This document shows, one piece after another, positions 8,508 through 16,518 of a stretch of DNA of 46,717 nt. Each line of letters begins with the position of its first letter. Within the stretch, counting starts at the first letter, position 1. This stretch comes from Firmicutes bacterium UBA6113. Its GTDB lineage: Bacteria; Bacillota; Clostridia; Tissierellales; Sedimentibacteraceae. A model generated the notes under the pieces. That model was given only the letters and a program-made list of their open reading frames with translations, searched no databases and was not told the origin of the DNA. The stretch is taken from assembly GCA_002422545.1 (NCBI GenBank), contig DIWF01000020.1, positions 1-46,717 on the forward strand. Direction: 5' to 3'. The position numbers were made by a program, and so were the translations under genes.

Positions 8508-10802
8508 TTAATAATATATATCAGAAAATTCAATACTTAAAAGTTCAGTTTTATTTTTTATATTCATATTTACCTTAATATCGCTATTCTGTTCAACAAC
8601 CTTTGAAGGCAGTTTAATTATGAATGCACTTCCTTTGCCAATTTCGCTTTCAACGCTTATTTTTCCGTCATGCATTTCAACAAATGATTTGACCAAACTT
8701 AATCCTATACCGGACCCCTCCGTATTTCTGGAAAGGGATTTATCTTCCTGATAAAATCTTTTAAATATTGAACCCAAATGCATTTTTTCAATTCCTATTC
8801 CATTGTCCTTTACCGATATTTCTACAAATTCTCCCTTGTCTAAAACATTTACAAATATCTCTCCGCCCGGATTTGAAAACTTGATTGCATTTGATATTAT
8901 GTTCAGCATAATCCTCTCAATTTTTTCATGATCACAGGCAATAATTTTCTCCTCGATATCTGTATCAAAAATAATATTTAATTCTTTATCTATTACATAA
9001 TCTGATACTGATTCTACAATGTTTTCAATAACTTCAACGATGTTTTCATTGCTTGGGTTAAATTTTGTAAAACCTGATTTGATCTTAGATAAATCCACAA
9101 TATTGTTGATAAGTTTTATCAGTCTGAAACAATTTTGTTTAATGCTAATATTATAGTCATGAAACTTCTCCTTTTTATCTTCAAACAAATTATTGCTCAA
9201 ATACATCTCCATCACCTGGTTAGCTGAATAAATAACGTTCAACGGAGTTTTAAGCTCATGAGATATATTTGCATATATCTCATCTTGAAGTTTAAGCGCA
9301 TCCTCAATTATATTTTTAGCTTTTACCTCTTCGGTTATATCAATCCCAATAATAAGCATTTCACAAATATTATTACTAATGTCATACAAAGGTTGAAATA
9401 TAATTCTATAATACATTTCCTCCTCTGCTACAGTCTGCTTATATAATTCTATATGACTTCTATCAGCCAAAGAATTACGCACTCTATCAAACATCTTGAT
9501 TATATCAGCTTCAAATTTATAAATATCATAAAGGTTCTTTCCTTTTATGCATGAATGACAGCTTGCATAAGGGTTTGCTTTCTTTAATCGATTGTATGCT
9601 TTGTTGTTCATATCAATAATATCTAGCTCAGGATATGTAACTCTTGAAAAGCCTAAATCCATATTTTCTATTATTCTGCTTAAAGAATCATATTGGGCTT
9701 TTACATATAGATTCTCTTCGTATTTCAGACTCTCACTTATATCATGCGACACAACGACGCCTGCGATAAAATTACCTTCACTATCATAAATCGGTGTGCC
9801 GCTTAATTCTTTATGCAGGATAACTTCGTTGTTTCTTTCAGTAATTCTAAAGTTATTAATCTTCTCACCTTTAATTATTTTTCTTAAAGGCATTTCATCA
9901 GGATGCATTAATTTTCCATCCTTATCTAAAAATTCTTCTTTCCGTTGCAAACCATTTGATTTTTCAACAAGATTATAGCAAATCGGATTTGCCCTTGCAG
10001 CTTTATTTAATTTGATATATTTACCATATTTGTTAAAAATAATCATTTCATCTGTCATATTTTCTATGATTGCTTCTAGCTCTTGCTTTTGTTCATTAAT
10101 TATTTTCCTCATTACAACATTTTCTGTAACATCAATAGTTGTATGGACCAAATACTTTATCTCACCATTTATATATATAGGTACAAGAGAAGAATCCAGA
10201 TAAATGTTGCCCTTTATGGGATACTGATACTTAAATTCTCTTTCATAATAATTTTCACCCGTTTTAACAGTGCTTAAAATTATCTTTTCAAATTGACTTC
10301 CATTAAAATTGTGAAATAATTCTTTAATACTTTTACCTAAATAATTTTCAATTTTTTTATTTGTGGCACTCACATTATAAGAAAATTTCTGATTAGCCTT
10401 AAGTATGTACAAATCAGGAAAGCTGTAAATTGCAATCCCAATTTCATTATCATTCATGATGCTTACGGCATATGATAATCTGTCTTCGATTCTGGAGTGC
10501 ATTTTTTCCATTAAAATTATGCTGGATTTATTTGTGTTGTTGTCAACTTTACAAAAAATAGTAACTTCTCTTGGATTATTTTCTTTTGTAAATATGTAAC
10601 ACTCCTGCATATTTTCCGTTTCTTCAATTAGTATTGGAGAATGTATCCTGAGCATACCACATATTTCTGCTACTGACTTTCCCAAAAGTTCCTTCCTATT
10701 GTAATTAGTAAGGTATTCAAACTCAGTGTTAGTTTCTGTAACAATATTATCTTCAAAATTTAAAATTGGGTTTTGAACATTCATATTCAAAATACAAGTC
10801 AT
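8508..10802 (-). CDS. Orphan cytoplasmic multi-PAS sensor histidine kinase
   Basis: About 764 residues without a signal peptide or convincing membrane helix, so probably a soluble sensor. The N-terminal two-thirds contain about four PAS-like segments; several end in the usual 'DITE' or 'DVTE' linkers (TTIDVTENV, SHDISES, IGIDITEEV). The kinase core has the H box NISHELKTPLN, N box NIISNAIKFS, G1 DNGIGIE, F box FKRFYQED and G2 GSGIGLSLVK. The third PAS carries an SCHSC pair of cysteines that could bind a metal or haem or act as a redox switch (inference). The ATG at 10826 has no suitable ribosome site; GGGGGG is about eight bases before ATG 10802. No response regulator is adjacent. Sporulation phosphorelay kinases in Clostridia are often orphans like this, but that role is not shown here. 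Confidence 0.9.
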   Translation of the reverse strand: MTCILNMNVQNPILNFEDNIVTETNTEFEYLTNYNRKELLGKSVAEICGMLRIHSPILIEETENMQECYIFTKENNPREVTIFCKVDNNTNKSSIILMEKMHSRIEDRLSYAVSIMNDNEIGIAIYSFPDLYILKANQKFSYNVSATNKKIENYLGKSIKELFHNFNGSQFEKIILSTVKTGENYYEREFKYQYPIKGNIYLDSSLVPIYINGEIKYLVHTTIDVTENVVMRKIINEQKQELEAIIENMTDEMIIFNKYGKYIKLNKAARANPICYNLVEKSNGLQRKEEFLDKDGKLMHPDEMPLRKIIKGEKINNFRITERNNEVILHKELSGTPIYDSEGNFIAGVVVSHDISESLKYEENLYVKAQYDSLSRIIENMDLGFSRVTYPELDIIDMNNKAYNRLKKANPYASCHSCIKGKNLYDIYKFEADIIKMFDRVRNSLADRSHIELYKQTVAEEEMYYRIIFQPLYDISNNICEMLIIGIDITEEVKAKNIIEDALKLQDEIYANISHELKTPLNVIYSANQVMEMYLSNNLFEDKKEKFHDYNISIKQNCFRLIKLINNIVDLSKIKSGFTKFNPSNENIVEVIENIVESVSDYVIDKELNIIFDTDIEEKIIACDHEKIERIMLNIISNAIKFSNPGGEIFVNVLDKGEFVEISVKDNGIGIEKMHLGSIFKRFYQEDKSLSRNTEGSGIGLSLVKSFVEMHDGKISVESEIGKGSAFIIKLPSKVVEQNSDIKVNMNIKNKTELLSIEFSDIYY

Positions 10803-11098
10803 AAGTAAAGCCCCCCAAATATGCAAAATGTAAATTTTTATAAAAATAGTTCAATTTGATTTTACAATATATTTGTTATACTTTCTTATTTAAATTTACA
10901 ACAAATTTCGACACGAACTGTCTGCAAGATATTAATTCATCAACAATTTTCATTAATATTCTTCATAATTCTCAATATTCTTTGCATAAGTGGTTATATC
11001 AAACAACCAAATAATTTTTATTTTGAATACCGATTTTCTTTGCTTAAATCATATTTCATTCTGAAGATTATCCACCTCAGTCTTTTTACAAAAAAAAT
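10803..11098. other. AT-rich intergenic region
   Basis: Upstream of the histidine kinase. I see no gene, repeat or clear promoter in it; the part next to 11090 is the T run of the neighbouring terminator. Confidence 0.5.
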
Positions 11099-11139
11099 AC
11101 AAGGTAGGTTGTTGTTGGCAAAACAACAACCTACCTTGT
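11089..11139 (-). terminator. Strong terminator after the RRDFDFD-repeat gene
   Basis: A perfect 18-bp stem (ACAAGGTAGGTTGTTGTT and its complement) with a five-base loop, followed by a minus-strand run of eight T. It starts within two bases of the stop codon of the repeat gene. Confidence 0.9.
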
Positions 11140-11140
11140 G

Positions 11141-11413
11141 CTAAAAGAAAAATCGCCAGAAAAAAAACCATAATGGAAAGTCAAAGTCAAAGTCATGTCT
11201 TCTTCTGTCAAAGTCAAAGTCTCGTCTTCTTCTGTCAAAGTCAAAGTCTCGTCTTCTTCTGTCAAAATCAAAGTCTCGTCTTCTGTCAAAGTCAAAATCT
11301 CGTCTTCTGTCAAAGTCAAAGTCACGTCTCATATCAAATCTGTTCATGCTCACATCATTATCATTGATATCCATGTTGTATATAGGATAATCATTATTAA
11401 TATCGTTATTCAA
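11141..11413 (-). CDS. RRDFDFD tandem-repeat protein, unknown function
   Basis: Not recognised. About 90 residues: an Asn/Asp-rich N-terminal section, six units of the form RR(R)(R)DFDFD (one unit has RRRH), and a C-terminus almost entirely aromatic (FPLWFFFWRFFF). The strand is chosen because AAAGGAG lies eight bases before a TTG at 11413, and because the strong terminator follows the stop. A GTG at 11431 is the alternative start but overlaps the ribosome site. Alternating Asp/Phe with blocks of Arg would give a highly charged, self-associating peptide. Its place beside coat genes suggests a spore-surface role, and CATATATTA at 11485-11493 could be a sporulation sigma -10; both points are inference. 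Confidence 0.65.
   Translation of the reverse strand: MNNDINNDYPIYNMDINDNDVSMNRFDMRRDFDFDRRRDFDFDRRRDFDFDRRRRDFDFDRRRRDFDFDRRRHDFDFDFPLWFFFWRFFF
11177..11329 (-). repeat. Tandem 24-27-base coding repeats
   Basis: Near-identical DNA units encode the six RRDFDFD blocks. The bases, not only the residues, are conserved, pointing to recent expansion. Unit length varies by whole codons, so the frame is kept. Confidence 0.85.
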
Positions 11414-11838
11414 ATTATATGCTCCTTTCACTCAAAATTCACATAGCTAATATTATTAACTGCTTTTATAAGTTTAATATACTGTAATATATGTAAAAAC
11501 ATATATTTTGACACTAATTACAAAAATATATGTAGAATTTTATAAAATATTGTGGCAAAAATATATATATTATCAAATTATGAGGAGTAGATTTTTAATT
11601 TAATCTATTTGATAATGATAATCTGATCTTACTTTGAGTGTATAAATGAATTGTTTAAATCCCGTTCTTTAATTTGTCAATAATAACCAGCTGTAATATT
11701 CCATCGAAATTATACAAGCATATAATACATTAACACCATTAAATCCATATAAAGTACTTACAAATAAGACAAGTTATCACACTTTTTTAGTTATAGAATA
11801 TATTAAAAATGAGCTTACCTAAAAAGGTGGTGATATTT
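11414..11838. other. AT-rich intergenic region between divergent small genes
   Basis: Contains an AATATATGT/ACATATATT inverted repeat near 11487 and several related ATATATGTA copies near 11526 and 11566. Presumably it holds the divergent promoters of the repeat gene and the Cys/His-rich gene, but none can be assigned with confidence. Confidence 0.5.
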
Positions 11839-12075
11839 GTGAGTAATAGAAATAATGATAATGTAGCTGGTACCTCTGGCAGAAGATGTGACTGCGAATG
11901 CGTTTTTGAATGTTTACTAGAATTGCTTGAAGACGCACTTGAAGAAGACAATAAACATCATTGTTGCCATAAAAAACATGATCGTAACCGAAACTGTGAA
12001 TGTGTTTTTGAGTGTTTAAAGGAATTGCTTGAAGATGCATTAGAAGAAGACGATAAACACCATTGTCATAGATAG
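11839..12075 (+). CDS. Duplicated Cys/His-rich small protein, possible spore-coat component
   Basis: Not a family I recognise. About 78 residues built from two 24-residue units, each CECVFECL-x-ELLEDALEED-x-KHHC, with 22 of 24 positions identical and joined by a His/Lys/Arg-rich linker (CHKKHDRNRN). Each unit is an amphipathic acidic helix with CxCxxxC at its start and HHC at its end, suited to metal binding or disulfide cross-linking. The start is GTG 11839, just after AAAAGGTGGTGA; the upstream ATG at 11809 would place that site inside the gene. The Cys-rich helical pattern recalls CotY/CotZ/ExsY coat proteins only loosely. It lies near cotJABC and a YmaF-like gene, so a spore-surface role is plausible. 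Confidence 0.7.
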   Translation: MSNRNNDNVAGTSGRRCDCECVFECLLELLEDALEEDNKHHCCHKKHDRNRNCECVFECLKELLEDALEEDDKHHCHR

Positions 12076-12097
12076 TTTTATATAAATTGGTCTACTA

Positions 12098-12121
12098 TGG
12101 ACGGGGATTTAATCCCGTCCT
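12098..12121 (+). terminator. Terminator after the Cys/His-rich gene
   Basis: GGACGGG/CCCGTCC hairpin, followed by an AT-rich but imperfect T tract. Confidence 0.55.
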
Positions 12122-12143
12122 ATAATTATTGCTTAAACAATAA

Positions 12144-12171
12144 AAAAGCTCTGGATTACCCAGAGCTCCTA
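12144..12171 (-). terminator. Terminator after the YmaF-like gene
   Basis: AGCTCTGG/CCAGAGCT stem followed on the minus strand by TTTTTT, just after the YmaF stop codon. Confidence 0.8.
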
Positions 12172-12178
12172 CTTACTA

Positions 12179-12538
12179 TTATTCGCCAATAGGATCTTCA
12201 ATTAAGGTAGCCACTCTAAAGTCATGTTCATGCCCATCATTAAAAGATGTAGTATCCTTAAGGAAATGGACATGTCTGCCTTCACCTACATAAATAGCTG
12301 GACATGTCCTGCCACAGAATGTGTGGAAATGTTCTTCATAAAAATCTGTTCTAAAAACTATATTATGAACATGATTATCTTTTCCATAAGGAATTACCTC
12401 ATCTGTCACTGTCGCAAAACGGTGATTATGTGGATCTTCTTCAGGTTCTGCTATTTGAACGCTTCCTTGAACTTCATGAACATGGGTTTGTTCAACCCAT
12501 TGGTGTTTATTTCTATCTACACTGTAATTAAAACTCAT
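12179..12538 (-). CDS. YmaF-family protein
   Basis: 119 residues rich in His in repeated H-x-H settings (QTHVHEVQG, DNHVHN, EEHFHTF, GRHVHF, GHEHDF), the pattern of the YmaF family named after a Bacillus subtilis protein. The regularly spaced His pairs suggest metal binding by a repeated beta structure. No enzymatic motif and no signal peptide. Start ATG with GGGAGAT seven bases upstream. The family has no firm function. It sits between a Cys/His-rich small gene and cotJABC, so sporulation is a reasonable context guess. Confidence 0.8.
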   Translation of the reverse strand: MSFNYSVDRNKHQWVEQTHVHEVQGSVQIAEPEEDPHNHRFATVTDEVIPYGKDNHVHNIVFRTDFYEEHFHTFCGRTCPAIYVGEGRHVHFLKDTTSFNDGHEHDFRVATLIEDPIGE

Positions 12539-12821
12539 TTGATCAATCTCCCATAATTAACTTGCACTTACAAGATAGAAAATAATTGTTAATTTAGGTT
12601 GTACTATTATTTTCTAATAATATAATATGTAGCAAATAATAAATGGTGATATCTATAATTCCTTTGTTATTACAAAAACAAGAGTCATGCCTATAAGAAC
12701 ATTTTTGATTATTGATATATAAATCCGTATATACAATTTCAGTAAACAAGTCACTAATTGACTCTTTTTGAATAATATGATTATAGCTATCCTAGTGATA
12801 GAAGATATTCTTTAGAGAGGA

Positions 12822-13025
12822 ATGAAGATTTTGATTAAAAGAGATAATGACAACTATATACCAATGGTGCCATATATGCCGGAAAACCCAATTGTGGGCT
12901 ACGGATATGTGCCTTATCAGATTAATCCCAGATATTTCAACAATATAAACGAAGCATTTGTTCAAGGAACAGTCTATCCTGACCTAGTGACTCCGTATTT
13001 AGAATTCATTCACGAAGGGGTGTAG
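12822..13025 (+). CDS. cotJA: Spore coat-associated protein CotJA
   Basis: 67 residues, Pro/Tyr/Asn-rich, with PYQINPRYFNNINEAFVQGT and a C-terminal acidic stretch, matching CotJA, a mother-cell coat protein. First gene of cotJABC; cotJB follows after three bases. The ATG at 12822 is very close to the GAGAGG ribosome site; TTG at 12831 has better spacing and cannot be excluded. Expected to be under sporulation (sigma-E type) control, though I cannot assign the promoter. Confidence 0.9.
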   Translation: MKILIKRDNDNYIPMVPYMPENPIVGYGYVPYQINPRYFNNINEAFVQGTVYPDLVTPYLEFIHEGV

Positions 13026-13028
13026 AAT

Positions 13029-13304
13029 ATGATGAATTATGATTCACATAATGGAATGTCCCGCCAGCAGCAGGCAATGCTCATGGATATTCAGAAATTG
13101 CAATTTGCAACACTAGACCTTGCCCTTTATTTAGACACTCATCCAAATGATCCTGTTGCTCTTTACAGACATCACGAGTACGCTACGCACCTTAAACAAT
13201 ACCGTGAAGCATATGAAGCCGAATATGGCCCGCTAAGCAACATGACTGCAGAAATGGGCGACACATGGCGTTATATAAACAGCCCATGGCCATGGGAGAT
13301 GTAA
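13029..13304 (+). CDS. cotJB: Spore coat protein CotJB
   Basis: 91 residues, with the CotJB pattern LQFATLDLALYLDTHPND, a YRHHEYA segment and a C-terminal PWPWE motif. Acts with CotJA and CotJC in the inner spore coat. Start ATG with GGGGTG upstream. Ends 32 bases before cotJC. Confidence 0.93.
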   Translation: MMNYDSHNGMSRQQQAMLMDIQKLQFATLDLALYLDTHPNDPVALYRHHEYATHLKQYREAYEAEYGPLSNMTAEMGDTWRYINSPWPWEM

Positions 13305-13336
13305 AATAATTCAATAGAAAGGAATGTTTATAGATT

Positions 13337-13909
13337 ATGTTTATTTATGATAAAAAATTACAATACCCTGTAAGAGTTTCCAACAAAGACGTAAGAATGG
13401 CTAAGGCTGTTTTAAACCAATACGGCGGAGCTGATGGTGAAGCAAGTGCAAGCATGAACTACCTCACACAAAGATTCAACATGCCTTTGAATGAAACAAA
13501 AGCAGTGTTGACCGATATAGGCACAGAAGAGCTGGGCCATATGGAAATGGTAGCTACATTATTTAAAAAACTGCTTGAAGGCGCTACAAGAGATGAACTC
13601 ATTGCAGCCGGAATGGGAGGATACTACGCAAACCATGAAACATGCCCATTTTTACTTGATTCGGACGGCGTTCCATGGGAAGCAAAATATACCCAGGCAA
13701 AGGGGGATCCTATAGCTGATTTGTATAATGACATGGCAGCAGAGCAAAAAGCAAGGGCAACTTATGAAAACCTGATTCTTCTGACAGACGACCCTCTTGT
13801 AAAAGACACACTGAGATGGCTGAGAGAAAGAGAAATAGTTCACTTCCAAAGATTCGGCGAAGGTCTGAGACTTGTTGAAGAATACACTGCAAACAAGAGA
13901 TACTTCTAA
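13337..13909 (+). CDS. cotJC: CotJC, manganese-catalase-like spore coat protein
   Basis: 190 residues of the Mn-catalase ferritin-like fold. Di-metal ligand candidates are visible: Glu of GADGEASASMNYL, EELGHMEM (Glu and His), Glu of MAAEQKARATYE, and REREIVHFQRFGE (Glu and His). Family role: peroxide breakdown or coat structure in spores. Ribosome site GAAAGGA is further from the ATG than usual (about 14 bases), which may lower translation. A stop codon two codons upstream rules out an earlier ATG. Confidence 0.95.
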   Translation: MFIYDKKLQYPVRVSNKDVRMAKAVLNQYGGADGEASASMNYLTQRFNMPLNETKAVLTDIGTEELGHMEMVATLFKKLLEGATRDELIAAGMGGYYANHETCPFLLDSDGVPWEAKYTQAKGDPIADLYNDMAAEQKARATYENLILLTDDPLVKDTLRWLREREIVHFQRFGEGLRLVEEYTANKRYF

Positions 13910-13932
13910 TAAATATTTAAAATTTAAATATT

Positions 13933-13962
13933 GCACAACACCCCTGCAGGTGTTGTGTTTTT
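13933..13962 (+). terminator. Terminator of cotJABC
   Basis: ACAACACC/GGTGTTGT stem followed by GTTTTTATTT. Confidence 0.88.
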
Positions 13963-13968
13963 ATTTCT

Positions 13969-14271
13969 CTACACTAACATATATACAACAATATCAGATA
14001 TTATTGCTCCTACTACAACTAACATAATTGGCATTTTCAACCAGCTTAATATTACTGCCACAAAGGCACCAACAAGGCCGATTGCCATATTTCCTTCATC
14101 AACTGACAAAACTCCCGGGAAAATCAATGCTGCCATTGCCGTATAAGGAATGAGGCTCAAAAATTTCTCCATCTTTTTATTAAATCTAATTTTTTCAACC
14201 AGGACTGCAGGAAGCATTCGAGGTAAATATGTTACAATTCCCATTCCAATGATTAAAATTAATATCCTCAT
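13969..14271 (-). CDS. azlD: AzlD-type branched-chain amino acid export subunit
   Basis: 100 residues with about four membrane helices; matches AzlD (small LIV-E exporter subunit) by the N-terminal ILIIGMGIVTYLPRMLPAVL and the middle LIPYTAMAALIFPGVL. Overlaps the stop of azlC by four bases (ATGA), so translation is coupled. The pair exports branched-chain amino acids or analogues. Confidence 0.92.
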   Translation of the reverse strand: MRILILIIGMGIVTYLPRMLPAVLVEKIRFNKKMEKFLSLIPYTAMAALIFPGVLSVDEGNMAIGLVGAFVAVILSWLKMPIMLVVVGAIISDIVVYMLV

Positions 14272-14954
14272 TCCATGCTCCTTTCTTCATCTTTTATTAT
14301 GACCATCCCTATGCATGCACCTATTAATATTGAAAAGATCAGTGCTGTGCTGGATGAAAAAAACATTCCAAACATGCTGTTAATAATTCCTGTAATGATT
14401 ACGACTAAAAACAACTGCATATTTTTTCTAATATTAGGCATAAGTATTGCTATAAATGAAGCATAAAATGCTATTCCAAGGCTTTTAGAAATTGTATCAG
14501 GCAATACGCTAAGTGCTATACAACCAATGGCCGTGGAGACAATCCATGAAATACCAAGGACCACATTGATTCCAAATAAAAATATATCATCATCCTCCCC
14601 TTCTTCACTCATGGAAAACAAAGCAAAAGATTCATCACACAACACATAAGCCAAGGCCATTTTTTTCAGCAGACCCTTTTCTTTTAATCTGTTCATCACA
14701 TATGTACTCATTATAAGGTGCCTGAGGTTAATTAAAAATGTTGCAAATATAATTGCCGGAACGGACGCTCCCTGAACAAGCATGCCTATAGACATAATCT
14801 GGCTTGCTCCGGCAAATACTATAATTGACATGAGTATTGCCTGCCACGATTCCAGTCCTCCCTGCCTTGCTATAATTCCAAAAGAAATTCCAACCGGTAT
14901 GACTCCCATACATATGGGCAGTCCTGTTTTTACTCCAGAAATAAATCGTTTCAT
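14268..14954 (-). CDS. azlC: AzlC-type branched-chain amino acid export permease
   Basis: About 228 residues with multiple helices; GLPICMGVIPVGISFGIIARQGG and NLRHLIMSTYV are the AzlC signature regions. The open frame extends to 15050, but AGGGGAAG sits eight bases before ATG 14954 and the extra N-terminus is charged and unlike the family, so 14954 is the start. Divergent from an AraC regulator gene, a common arrangement that suggests direct control. Confidence 0.93.
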   Translation of the reverse strand: MKRFISGVKTGLPICMGVIPVGISFGIIARQGGLESWQAILMSIIVFAGASQIMSIGMLVQGASVPAIIFATFLINLRHLIMSTYVMNRLKEKGLLKKMALAYVLCDESFALFSMSEEGEDDDIFLFGINVVLGISWIVSTAIGCIALSVLPDTISKSLGIAFYASFIAILMPNIRKNMQLFLVVIITGIINSMFGMFFSSSTALIFSILIGACIGMVIIKDEERSME

Positions 14955-14988
14955 GCTGTAAACTTCCCCTTTATCTTTAAATACATCT

Positions 14989-15017
14989 ATTCTACTACAC
15001 AAAAATTTACAACGCAA
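14989..15017 (-). promoter_or_regulatory. Candidate promoter of azlCD
   Basis: TTGCGT (15012-15017), 17-base spacer, TAGAAT (14989-14994) on the minus strand. Moderately good sigma-A match. Confidence 0.5.
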
Positions 15018-15133
15018 TTTATATTTATCCGTTTTGTGATATAATGTCATTAAAAATTATAAGAAAAAGTCAATATTGTACAAGAGCCGTAAAAACCCTT
15101 GTGATATTCTTGTATTAAAGAAAGGAGCATGTT

Positions 15134-15952
15134 ATGGGACTTGAAGAACGCACAGTTTGTTTTGACAGGGATTTGGAAGTTGAAGCCTACCGTTTTAAGG
15201 GTGTTATGCAGAAATTCCCCAACCATTTTCACGAATATTATGTAATAGGCTATATTGAAAGCGGTAAGCGCCGCTTGTCATGCAAGAATAATGAATACAC
15301 CATAGGCACAGGTGATTTAGTGATGTTTAATCCTATGGAAAATCACACCTGCGAGCAAATAGACCAGAACACATTGGATTACAGATGTATAAACATAAAG
15401 CCTGAAATAATGAAAAAGGCTGTGCATGAAATTACAGGCAGGGAATATCTCCCCCAATTTTCTCAGCCTGTGGCATTTGACAGCGAACAGTCTTCTCTTC
15501 TTTGTGAACTTCATCAGGCCATAATGGAAGAACAGGACAATTTCAAAAAAGAAGAAACATTCCTTTTTTTAATAGAACAGCTATTGGATGAATACACGCT
15601 TCCGTACTCTGAATCAATAGAATCATATCTTAGTACGGAAATAAAAGAAGTATGCACATACATAGAAGAACGCTATGCAGAACATATCATCCTTGATGAT
15701 CTAAGCAAAATTGCAAAAATGAACAAATATTCCCTGCTCAGATCATTCACCAGAATTATGGGTATCACTCCATACCGTTACTTGGAAACGGTGCGTATAA
15801 ATGTCGCAAAAAAGCTGCTTGAAAATGGAACTGAACCAATAGAGGCTGCAATGGAAACAGGCTTCGTGGACCAAAGCCACTTTTCAAACTTCTTCAAGGA
15901 ATTTATCGGACTTACTCCAAGACAATATAAAAATATTTTTACAAACAGATAG
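15134..15952 (+). CDS. AraC-family regulator with cupin sensor domain
   Basis: 272 residues: N-terminal AraC-type cupin (roughly 20-150, with NHFHEYYVIGYIESGKR and FNPMENHTCE) and two C-terminal helix-turn-helices (roughly 170-270, with ILDDLSKIAKMNKYSLLRSF and the signature FVDQSHFSNFFKEFIGLTPRQYK). Probable regulator of the divergent azlCD genes and of its downstream partner. Start ATG with AAAGGAG at good spacing. The preceding sequence has an extended -10 element TGATATAAT. Confidence 0.93.
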   Translation: MGLEERTVCFDRDLEVEAYRFKGVMQKFPNHFHEYYVIGYIESGKRRLSCKNNEYTIGTGDLVMFNPMENHTCEQIDQNTLDYRCINIKPEIMKKAVHEITGREYLPQFSQPVAFDSEQSSLLCELHQAIMEEQDNFKKEETFLFLIEQLLDEYTLPYSESIESYLSTEIKEVCTYIEERYAEHIILDDLSKIAKMNKYSLLRSFTRIMGITPYRYLETVRINVAKKLLENGTEPIEAAMETGFVDQSHFSNFFKEFIGLTPRQYKNIFTNR

Positions 15953-15969
15953 ACATTAGAGAGGTAATT

Positions 15970-16392
15970 ATGGAAAATCAAAATCAGAAATGCGTCATGG
16001 TAATAGATGAAGCACTACCCCTTGGGATTATATCAAATACAGCAGCAATAATGGGGATAACTTTAGGCAAGCAAATTCCTGATGCTGTTGGTTCAGATGT
16101 AATAGACAAGACAGGCAACTCTCACATGGGAATTATTGAAATTCCAGTTCCCATATTAAAAGGAAATCGTTCAATGCTCAAGGACCTTCGAAGAAAACTG
16201 TATGAGCCGGAATTTTCAGACTTAACTGTTGTTGACTTTTCAGATGTGGCTCAAGGCTGCAACACATATGATGATTTCACCAGAAAAATTTCAGGAGTAT
16301 CTGAAAGTGAGCTGAAATATTACGGAGTTGCTATTTGCGGAAACAAAAAGCTGGTTAACAAACTTACAGGCAGCATACCGCTGCTAAGATAA
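15970..16392 (+). CDS. DUF2000-family protein
   Basis: 140 residues with CVMVIDEALPLGIISNTAAIMGITLGK at the start and IPVPILKGNRSML in the middle, the DUF2000 pattern (a peptidyl-tRNA-hydrolase-like fold of unknown role). It begins 17 bases after the AraC gene and is often found with AraC/AzlCD sets, so it probably belongs to the same system. Function unknown. Confidence 0.85.
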   Translation: MENQNQKCVMVIDEALPLGIISNTAAIMGITLGKQIPDAVGSDVIDKTGNSHMGIIEIPVPILKGNRSMLKDLRRKLYEPEFSDLTVVDFSDVAQGCNTYDDFTRKISGVSESELKYYGVAICGNKKLVNKLTGSIPLLR

Positions 16393-16419
16393 CTGTCAGG
16401 ATTCTCCCGACAGTTTTTT
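16391..16419 (+). terminator. Terminator of the AraC-DUF2000 unit
   Basis: ACTGTC...GACAGT hairpin followed by TTTTTTTATT, overlapping the DUF2000 stop codon. Confidence 0.88.
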
Positions 16420-16518
16420 TATTATTTTCAGGAAAAAATTATTAATTTTTACAAATATTATGTATTTTAAAACATTCCTGTGGTAATATAAATATATACT
16501 TAATTTCAGGAGGTTTTT

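Noticed and set aside
11177..11329. CRISPR-like evenly spaced repeats
   Set aside because: Units are contiguous and coding, with no unique spacers and no cas genes.
11173..11446. Plus-strand open frames rich in SVKVK repeats opposite the RRDFDFD gene
   Set aside because: No ribosome site, and the ribosome site, stop and terminator all fit the minus-strand frame. The repeats read both ways because they are nearly symmetric in codon pattern.
11839..12075. Lanthipeptide or other RiPP precursor
   Set aside because: No modification enzyme or dedicated exporter nearby, and the tandem acidic helices are unlike leader/core precursors.
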